Shown here piece after piece: positions 4,009 through 9,181 of a DNA stretch of 9,181 nucleotides (positions are counted from its first letter, which is position 1; every line of letters begins with the position of its first letter). Origin of the DNA: CAYJXJ01 sp964374095 (GTDB taxonomy: Bacteria > Elusimicrobiota > Elusimicrobia > UBA1565 > UBA9628); assembly GCA_964374095.1 (NCBI GenBank), contig CAYJXJ010000182.1, forward strand, positions 1 to 9,181, in the 5' to 3' direction. The position numbers and the translations under genes are program-made. The notes beneath the pieces are model-generated. The model had not been told where the DNA came from. It was given only the letters and a program-made list of their open reading frames with translations, and made no database searches.

Positions 4009-5731
4009 CGCGGTCCCTCCCATGGACCTGCGTTCGCGCCTGACCCTCGCCGCGGCCCTATCACTCTCTCCGGTCCTGCCGTTGGCGGCCCGGTTGGCGC
4101 GTCTGCAGGTTCTCGAGCACCGCGACCTGCGGGAGCGGGCCTCCGGGCGCATCGAGGACACCCGCCTCGAGTCGCCCCCTCGGGGCGACATCGTGGATCG
4201 TCACGGCAGGCTCCTGGCCCAATCCCTCGTCACCTGGTCCTGCATCGTCGAGAGAGCGGCCATGGCCGATCCCGAATCCCTGGCCCAGGAGGCCGCTCCT
4301 CTCCTCGGCATGACGCCGGCGGAAATCGTCCGCCGGCTCCGCGTTCCGGGACGGTTCATCACCCTCAAGAGCGGCATGACCGGCCAGGAGGCCTCTCGGC
4401 TCGAACGCGCCCGTCTCCCGCCCGCGACGCCGCGGGCCCGGCCGCGCCTGCGCGGCGTGGGCCTCTGGGCGCGGCCCGCGCGGGTCTATCCGGGCGGGTC
4501 TCTGGCCCGGGGCGTGATCGGGTCGGTCTCGGTCGATGGGAAAGGCCTCTCGGGCATCGAGGCGGCCTTTGAAAGCGAGCTCACCCAGCCGCCCAACCCA
4601 GTCCGCATCCTCCGGGACGGGAAGGGCCGGGCGATCTACCGGGGCGGGGAGGGCGCGGCGAGTCCGGAGCCCCTGCGCTTGACCATCGACCGGACGTTCC
4701 AATTCCACGCCGAGGAGAGCCTGCGGGAAGCCGCCCAGAGGCTGCGCCTCCGGGGCGGGATCATCGCGGTGAGCGATCCCGCGACCGGCCACCTCCTCGC
4801 CCTGGCGACGCACCCGCAGGACCCCTTGCGCAACCCCGCCGTGCAGGACACTTTCGAGCCGGGCTCGACTTTCAAGCTTGTAACCGCGGCCGCGGCCATC
4901 GCCGAAGAGACCCTCGCCGAAGGGGAACGCATCCACTGCGAGAACGGCGCCTGGGAGATCCTGCCGGGAATAACCATTCATGACCACGAGGCTTCCGGAG
5001 CCCTGACCCTCGCCGAAATCTTCGAACGGTCTTCGAACATCGGCGCCGCCAAGATCGTCGAGCGCCTGGGCCCGGCGACATTCTACCGTTACAGCCAAGC
5101 CTTCGGGTTCCTCAATAAGACCGGCGTCGGCCTGCCGGGCGAGACCTCCGGAGTGATGCGCCCCATGTCGGATATGGGACGCGGGAACCTCGCGAGCGCC
5201 TCCTACGGCTACGGCGTCGGAACGAGCCCCCTCCAATTGCTCGCGGCCTACGCGGCGGTCGCCAATGGGGGAATCCTCCTCGAACCCCAGATCGTCATGC
5301 GGGGCCAGGGGCCGGTCCGGGTGCGCCGGGTCCTCGAAGAAGGTCCGACACGGCGTCTCGTGGAACTGCTCGAGGGCGTCGTCGCGCGGGGCACGGGCCT
5401 GGAGGCGCGTATTCCCGGCTACCGGGTGGCTGGAAAGACCGGAACCTCCCGAAAACTCGATGCCGCCACCCGGCAATACTCGACCACCCGCTACCTCGCC
5501 TCCTTCGTCGGGTTCGTGCCCGCCCGGCGTCCGTCGCTGGCGATCCTCGTGCTGTTGGACGAACCGCAGGGAAGCGCCTATTACGGAGGGCAAGTCGCGG
5601 CCCCGGTCTTTGCCCGCTTGGCCCGGCAGCTCCTGGCCCTCCAGGGAGCCCCTCCCGATGCGGCCTCGGACCCCGCGGGAGCGCTCCTGCGACCCCGAGC
5701 CGCGGCGCCGCGGCCAAGGCCGGGGCCATGA
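3986..5731 (+). CDS. ftsI: Peptidoglycan D,D-transpeptidase FtsI (PBP3-type, class B)
   Basis: FtsI crosslinks septal peptidoglycan in the periplasm together with FtsW and the FtsQLB complex. The 581-residue product has an N-terminal membrane anchor (about 17-36), the dimerisation/pedestal region with the usual RGDIVDRHGRLLA motif (66-78), and a full transpeptidase domain: SxxK as S294-T-F-K297 (active-site serine S294), SxN as S349-S-N351, and KTG as K484-T-G486. The tail after 555 is Pro/Arg/Ala-rich. No PASTA domain is present. Length is close to E. coli FtsI (588). The ATG at 3986 has GGAAGG (3971-3976) 9 nt upstream and overlaps ftsL by 23 nt; an ATG at 4021 would also leave the anchor intact but lacks a ribosome binding site. 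The end overlaps murE as ATGA, implying translational coupling. Confidence 0.95.
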   Translation: MRAGDPRDAVPPMDLRSRLTLAAALSLSPVLPLAARLARLQVLEHRDLRERASGRIEDTRLESPPRGDIVDRHGRLLAQSLVTWSCIVERAAMADPESLAQEAAPLLGMTPAEIVRRLRVPGRFITLKSGMTGQEASRLERARLPPATPRARPRLRGVGLWARPARVYPGGSLARGVIGSVSVDGKGLSGIEAAFESELTQPPNPVRILRDGKGRAIYRGGEGAASPEPLRLTIDRTFQFHAEESLREAAQRLRLRGGIIAVSDPATGHLLALATHPQDPLRNPAVQDTFEPGSTFKLVTAAAAIAEETLAEGERIHCENGAWEILPGITIHDHEASGALTLAEIFERSSNIGAAKIVERLGPATFYRYSQAFGFLNKTGVGLPGETSGVMRPMSDMGRGNLASASYGYGVGTSPLQLLAAYAAVANGGILLEPQIVMRGQGPVRVRRVLEEGPTRRLVELLEGVVARGTGLEARIPGYRVAGKTGTSRKLDAATRQYSTTRYLASFVGFVPARRPSLAILVLLDEPQGSAYYGGQVAAPVFARLARQLLALQGAPPDAASDPAGALLRPRAAAPRPRPGP

Positions 5732-7242
5732 GGCTGAGCGAGCTGCTCGCCAGCGCCGGTCCGTCGAAGGTCACGGGCCGAACGGATATCGAGGTATCGG
5801 GCCTGTCCCACGACTCGCGCTCGGTCGGAGACGGCGAGATGTTCTTCGCCATGCGGGGCCATCGCGCCGACGCCAACCGCTTCGTCAAGGACGCCGCGGC
5901 GCGAGGGGCCTGCGCGGTGGTCAGCGAACTCCGGGTCCCGCCGGCCCCCGTGAGCTTCCCCGCCACGTGGGTCCAAGTCCCCGACATCTGCGACGCCATG
6001 GGCCGCTTGGCCGACTCCTTCTTTGGACGGCCCTCGCAGGCGCTCGGCGTGGTGGGCGTCACCGGCACGAACGGCAAGACGACCATGACCTATTTTCTGG
6101 AATCCATTCTCTTGGGCGCCGGTCTGCGGCCCGCCGTCATCGGCACGGTCAGCTATCGATTCGGCGCACACTCCGAGCCGGCGGTCAACACCACCCCCAT
6201 CTCCCTGGAGCTCCTCAGATTGCTGCGCCGCTTCAAGGATGCGGGAGCCACCCACGCGGTCATGGAAATCTCATCGCACGCCCTGGCCCTGCGCCGGGCC
6301 GATCAGATCGAGTTCGACGCGGGGGTCTTCACCAACCTCACGCGCGACCACCTTGACTTCCACGGGACCCGCGAGGAGTATCTTCGCGCCAAGGCCCGCC
6401 TCTTCGAACTATTGGGCCGCGCCTCCTCTTCCAAGCCTACGAGAACCGCCGTCCTCAATCGGGACGATGCCGCCTGGGAGAGCCTTCGCCGCTCGGCGAC
6501 CGGCGCGGATATTCTGACCTACGGAACCGCGCCGGAGGCCGACCTCCGGGCCGTGGAAGTCCGGCTGGAGTCCGCGGCCACGGTTTTCCGCCTTTGCCAC
6601 CGCGGGCGTCAATGGCCCGCTTCCATCCGCCTCGTCGGACTCCACAACGTCTACAACGCCCTGGCGGCCGCGGGAGCCGCCGTGGCCCTCGGGCTCCCGC
6701 ACGAAGCCATCGTCTCGGGACTCTCCCGTTTGGATCGAGTTCCCGGGCGCCTCGAACCCGTCGCCGCGGGCCAAGGCTTCCAGGTGCTCGTCGACTACGC
6801 GCACACCGACAGCGCCCTGGAGACGGTGCTGCGCCACGTGGGTCAGCTTCCCCATGCCCGGTTGATCACGGTTTTTGGCTGCGGCGGAGACAGGGACCGC
6901 ACGAAGCGCGGCCCGATGGGGGTGGCGGCGTGCTCCGGGAGCGACGTCGTCTTCGTCACCTCGGACAACCCCCGAGGCGAGGAACCCGAGGCGATCATCA
7001 AGGACATCGTCGGCGGGATTGAGGCCGCGGGATTCAAAAATTATAGGATCATCGCCGATCGAAAGGCCGCCATCGCCGCGGCCGTGGGTTCGGCGGAGCC
7101 CGGGGACATCGTGCTCATCGCTGGAAAGGGCCATGAGGACACACAGATTCTCAAGGACCGGACGATCCCTTTCGACGACCGGGAGATAGCCCGCGAGGCC
7201 ATTGAACAGGCGCGCCGGGGGAAGCCATCGACATCGACATGA
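5728..7242 (+). CDS. murE: UDP-MurNAc-L-Ala-D-Glu:meso-diaminopimelate ligase MurE
   Basis: MurE is the cytoplasmic ATP-dependent ligase adding the third amino acid to the peptidoglycan stem peptide. The 504-residue protein shows all three Mur ligase domains: an N-terminal UDP-binding domain (1-105, with HDSR at 28-31), a central ATPase with Walker loop TGTNGKTT (112-119), NTTP (154-157), ISSHAL (181-186), TRDHLDFHGT (205-214) and the lysine of YLRAKARLF (K222, the carbamylated position in homologues), then HNVYNALAA (306-314) and the C-terminal domain with RVPGRLE (337-343), DYAHT (356-360), GCGGDRD (384-390) and GKGHE (466-470). DNPR at 413-416 followed by GEEP is the established signature for meso-diaminopimelate rather than lysine. 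The ATG overlaps the ftsI stop (ATGA), with AAGG (5716-5719) 8 nt upstream. Confidence 0.97.
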   Translation: MRLSELLASAGPSKVTGRTDIEVSGLSHDSRSVGDGEMFFAMRGHRADANRFVKDAAARGACAVVSELRVPPAPVSFPATWVQVPDICDAMGRLADSFFGRPSQALGVVGVTGTNGKTTMTYFLESILLGAGLRPAVIGTVSYRFGAHSEPAVNTTPISLELLRLLRRFKDAGATHAVMEISSHALALRRADQIEFDAGVFTNLTRDHLDFHGTREEYLRAKARLFELLGRASSSKPTRTAVLNRDDAAWESLRRSATGADILTYGTAPEADLRAVEVRLESAATVFRLCHRGRQWPASIRLVGLHNVYNALAAAGAAVALGLPHEAIVSGLSRLDRVPGRLEPVAAGQGFQVLVDYAHTDSALETVLRHVGQLPHARLITVFGCGGDRDRTKRGPMGVAACSGSDVVFVTSDNPRGEEPEAIIKDIVGGIEAAGFKNYRIIADRKAAIAAAVGSAEPGDIVLIAGKGHEDTQILKDRTIPFDDREIAREAIEQARRGKPSTST

Positions 7243-8606
7243 CGTGGGGGGAGTTGGCGGGCGCGGCGGGCGGACGCCTGGTCCGAGGCCAGGCCGCCGA
7301 CCGGCTCGCCGCGGTTTCGACCGACACCCGCCGCCTCGCCCCAGGTCAAGCCTTCTGGGCCCTTCGCGGCGCCCGCTACGACGCCCACGATTTCCTCGAC
7401 GCCGGGCTGGCGTCCCGCTCCTCGGGCTGGGTCGTCGCGCAAGGCTCACGCCGGCCGGCCGTCCTGCCGGCCCATCTTGTGGAGGTCGCCGATCCCCTTC
7501 GCGGACTGCAGGCCCTGGCCTCGCGTCACCGGCGCCGGTGGGACATTCCGGTGGTTTGCATCACCGGGTCCAACGGCAAGACCACCACCAAGGAAATGCT
7601 GCGGGCCATCTGCGCCCGGATCGGACCCACCTGCGCCAACGAGGGCAACCTCAACAACGAAATCGGATTGCCCCTGTCCGTGCTTGAACTCCAGTCCCAC
7701 CACCGCTACGCGGTCTTCGAGCTTGGAGCCTCGCGGCCCGGGGACATCCGGGACCTCGGAGGGATCGCCCAGCCGACTCTGGCCGTGCTGCTCAACATCG
7801 GCCCGGCCCACCTCGAGACTTTCGGCAGCCTCGAGGGGACCTTCCGGGCCAAGACGGAGCTGATCGCCTGCCTGCCTCGGGACGGGCGCGTGGTTCTCAA
7901 CGCCGACGATCCCTGGCTGGCCCCTCTGGCCGGGACGCTCGGGCCCCGAGCCGTGACTTTCGGCGCAGCCGCGGGCTGCCGGGTGCGCCTGGAGGGCGAA
8001 GGCAGCCTCGTGATCGACCAACACCGCGTCGCCGTGCGCCTCGAGGGATTCGGGAAGATGCTGCTCTGCGACGCCGCCGCGGCGGCGGCCGCGGCCTGGG
8101 CGCTGGGGATAGCGCCGGACGCCGTGGCCCAAGGCCTCGAGGATTTCCGCCCCGCCCCGCTGCGCATGCAGCGCGAGAGGCACCCCTCCGGCTGCGAGGT
8201 GGTCTTGGACGCCTACAACGCCAACCCCGACTCCATGAAGGCCTCCCTCGAGGCCTTTTGCGAACGGTTTCCCGGCCGGCGCAAGGTCGCGGTGCTTGGG
8301 GACATGAAGGAACTGGGTCCGGATTCGGCGCGCCTGCACCGGGAGTTCGCGAGATGGCTCGTGGGTCTCCCGCTCGACGCCGTCTACCTCGCCGGACCCG
8401 AGATGGCCCACGCGGCCGAGATCCTCCGGGGGATCATCGACGAAAAAACCCGGTCGCCCCGGTGGCGCCACGCGCTTGAGCCGGGCGACTGGCTGGAGGA
8501 ACTGCGCGGCGAACTCAAGTCCGGCGCGGCGCTGCTCTTCAAAGCCTCCCGGGCCATGCGGTTCGAAGAGGTTTGGCGGGATGTGGCCGCGGCGGGACCC
8601 GGCTGA
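7239..8606 (+). CDS. murF: UDP-MurNAc-tripeptide:D-Ala-D-Ala ligase MurF
   Basis: MurF is the cytoplasmic ATP-dependent ligase that adds D-Ala-D-Ala to complete UDP-MurNAc-pentapeptide. The 455-residue product has the N-terminal substrate domain with STDTRRLAPGQAF (27-39), Walker loop TGSNGKTTTK (109-118), GNLNNEIGLP (136-145), ELGAS (161-165), NIGPAHLETFGS (186-197), RAKTELI (203-209), DAYNANPDSM (324-333), GDMKELG (354-360) and FKASRAMRFE (434-443, where GSR is more usual than ASR). One site is odd: the segment normally reading G.HN..NA is GKMLLCDA (272-279), followed by an alanine run, so the usual H, N and N are M274, L275 and D278. The same site is intact in the neighbouring MurE. The reading frame is unbroken there. 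The start overlaps the murE stop (ATGA), and no closely spaced ribosome binding site is evident, so coupling is likely. Confidence 0.95.
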   Translation: MTWGELAGAAGGRLVRGQAADRLAAVSTDTRRLAPGQAFWALRGARYDAHDFLDAGLASRSSGWVVAQGSRRPAVLPAHLVEVADPLRGLQALASRHRRRWDIPVVCITGSNGKTTTKEMLRAICARIGPTCANEGNLNNEIGLPLSVLELQSHHRYAVFELGASRPGDIRDLGGIAQPTLAVLLNIGPAHLETFGSLEGTFRAKTELIACLPRDGRVVLNADDPWLAPLAGTLGPRAVTFGAAAGCRVRLEGEGSLVIDQHRVAVRLEGFGKMLLCDAAAAAAAAWALGIAPDAVAQGLEDFRPAPLRMQRERHPSGCEVVLDAYNANPDSMKASLEAFCERFPGRRKVAVLGDMKELGPDSARLHREFARWLVGLPLDAVYLAGPEMAHAAEILRGIIDEKTRSPRWRHALEPGDWLEELRGELKSGAALLFKASRAMRFEEVWRDVAAAGPG

Positions 8607-9181
8607 TGCTCTACATACTCAGCGGCTGGAGCGGCCTGTGGACTCCTCTCAATGTCTTTCAGTACATCACGGTGCGCGCGGGCGCGGCGGCCCTCACGTC
8701 GCTGACGCTCGCCCTTCTCATGGGACCGGCCGTGATCGAGCGCCTGCGCGGCCTCAAGATCGGTCAAGTTCAGCGCCGCGACGGGCCCGCCACCCACCTC
8801 GGCAAGCACGGAACCCCGACCATGGGCGGCCTGCTGATCTACGCCTCCATGACGATCAGCACCTTGCTCTGGATGCGGCCCGACAACCGCTTCACGTGGC
8901 TGCTCCTGGCGGTGGCCACCATCCTCGCCGGGCTGGGAGCCGTCGATGACGCCCGCAAACTCCTCCGCCGGGACTCCGGGGGACTGAGTTCCCGGGGCAA
9001 GCTCGCCGCCCAGACGGCTTTGGGCCTGGCCCTCGCAACCTATTTGGCGCTCTCGCCGCCCAACGGGTCATTCGCGACCGTGCTCAATATCCCCTACGGA
9101 AAACAGATATTCTTGGATATCGGGCCCCTCTACTTCGTGCTCGCCTCGCTCATGATCGTGGGCTCCTCCAACGCCGTCAAC
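8606..9181 (+). CDS. mraY: Phospho-N-acetylmuramoyl-pentapeptide transferase MraY (partial, 3' end cut)
   Basis: MraY is the integral inner-membrane enzyme that moves phospho-MurNAc-pentapeptide from UDP to undecaprenyl phosphate, forming lipid I. The window holds its first 192 codons, a little over half of a typical family member of about 360 residues. Family signatures are present: RRDGPATHLGKHGTPTMGG (57-75) in the first cytoplasmic loop, the catalytic DD motif in GAVDDARKLLRRDSGGLSSRGKLAAQ (D114, D115; homologues usually have a tyrosine after DD, here alanine), and SSNAVN (187-192) at the very edge, where LTDGLDGL would be expected to follow. Hydrophobic segments lie near 22-42, 73-90, 97-113 and 133-150. 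The ATG shares one base with the murF stop (TGATG), with GGGA (8594-8597) 8 nt upstream. murD, ftsW and murG would be expected downstream. Confidence 0.96.
   Translation, partial: MLYILSGWSGLWTPLNVFQYITVRAGAAALTSLTLALLMGPAVIERLRGLKIGQVQRRDGPATHLGKHGTPTMGGLLIYASMTISTLLWMRPDNRFTWLLLAVATILAGLGAVDDARKLLRRDSGGLSSRGKLAAQTALGLALATYLALSPPNGSFATVLNIPYGKQIFLDIGPLYFVLASLMIVGSSNAVN

Noticed and set aside
4061..5593. A 510-codon open frame on the minus strand opposite ftsI.
   Set aside because: GC-rich codon bias leaves antisense frames open. The translation is Gly/Arg/Pro-rich with no domain, while the plus strand encodes a complete FtsI with all catalytic motifs.
8070..8096. The GCC/GCG run in murF as a possible slippage or frameshift site.
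   Set aside because: The frame continues correctly into conserved MurF motifs (DAYNANP, GDMKELG), so the alanine run is simply a GC-rich helix in the normal frame.
6409..8471. Long minus-strand open frames opposite murE and murF (6409-7449 and 7446-8471).
   Set aside because: They are shadows of murE and murF, with low-complexity composition and no recognisable domain.

Overview
The window is a GC-rich stretch of bacterial chromosome. Most of it is the front half of a division and cell wall (dcw) operon in the canonical order mraZ - rsmH - (small unknown ORF) - ftsL - ftsI - murE - murF - mraY; mraY is cut by the right edge. All genes are on the plus strand. MurE carries the DNPR signature of meso-diaminopimelate-adding enzymes, and G/C-ending codons dominate throughout. 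This points to a GC-rich bacterium, probably Gram-negative, with meso-DAP peptidoglycan. The phylum cannot be fixed from this sequence alone: GC-rich Elusimicrobiota, Acidobacteriota or former Deltaproteobacteria would all fit.

Layout. Positions 1-98 may hold the tail of an upstream gene. Positions 102-626 encode a small multi-pass membrane protein I do not recognise. Positions 659-1672 encode a membrane-anchored gluzincin-type metallopeptidase (HELCH...E) with a proline-rich linker. A near-consensus sigma70 promoter (TTGACA-N17-TATACT, 1696-1724) then opens the dcw operon. It is followed at once by five GTGGGA-like direct repeats in 10-bp phase (1735-1780), which match the MraZ operator. mraZ therefore very likely autoregulates the cluster.

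mraZ and rsmH overlap. Between rsmH and ftsL the otherwise compact operon opens into about 450 nt holding a 59-codon ORF of unknown function (3173-3352) and an unusually structured region (3353-3600). That region has two perfect 38-bp direct repeats, each a GC hairpin; a third diverged hairpin with the same loop and a compensatory pair change; a long G/C-rich stem-loop; and one more hairpin just upstream of the ftsL ribosome binding site. From ftsL onward genes overlap or touch (23, 4, 4 and 1 nt), so translational coupling is likely.

Together MurE, MurF and MraY carry out successive steps that build UDP-MurNAc-pentapeptide and transfer it to undecaprenyl phosphate. FtsI crosslinks the product at the septum in a complex that includes FtsL. 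RsmH methylates 16S rRNA, and MraZ controls transcription. The core is conventional. The parts worth a second look are the structured rsmH-ftsL interval with its small ORFs, the five-copy MraZ operator that overlaps a possible mraZ start, and an atypical MurF in which two normally conserved asparagine positions are changed.
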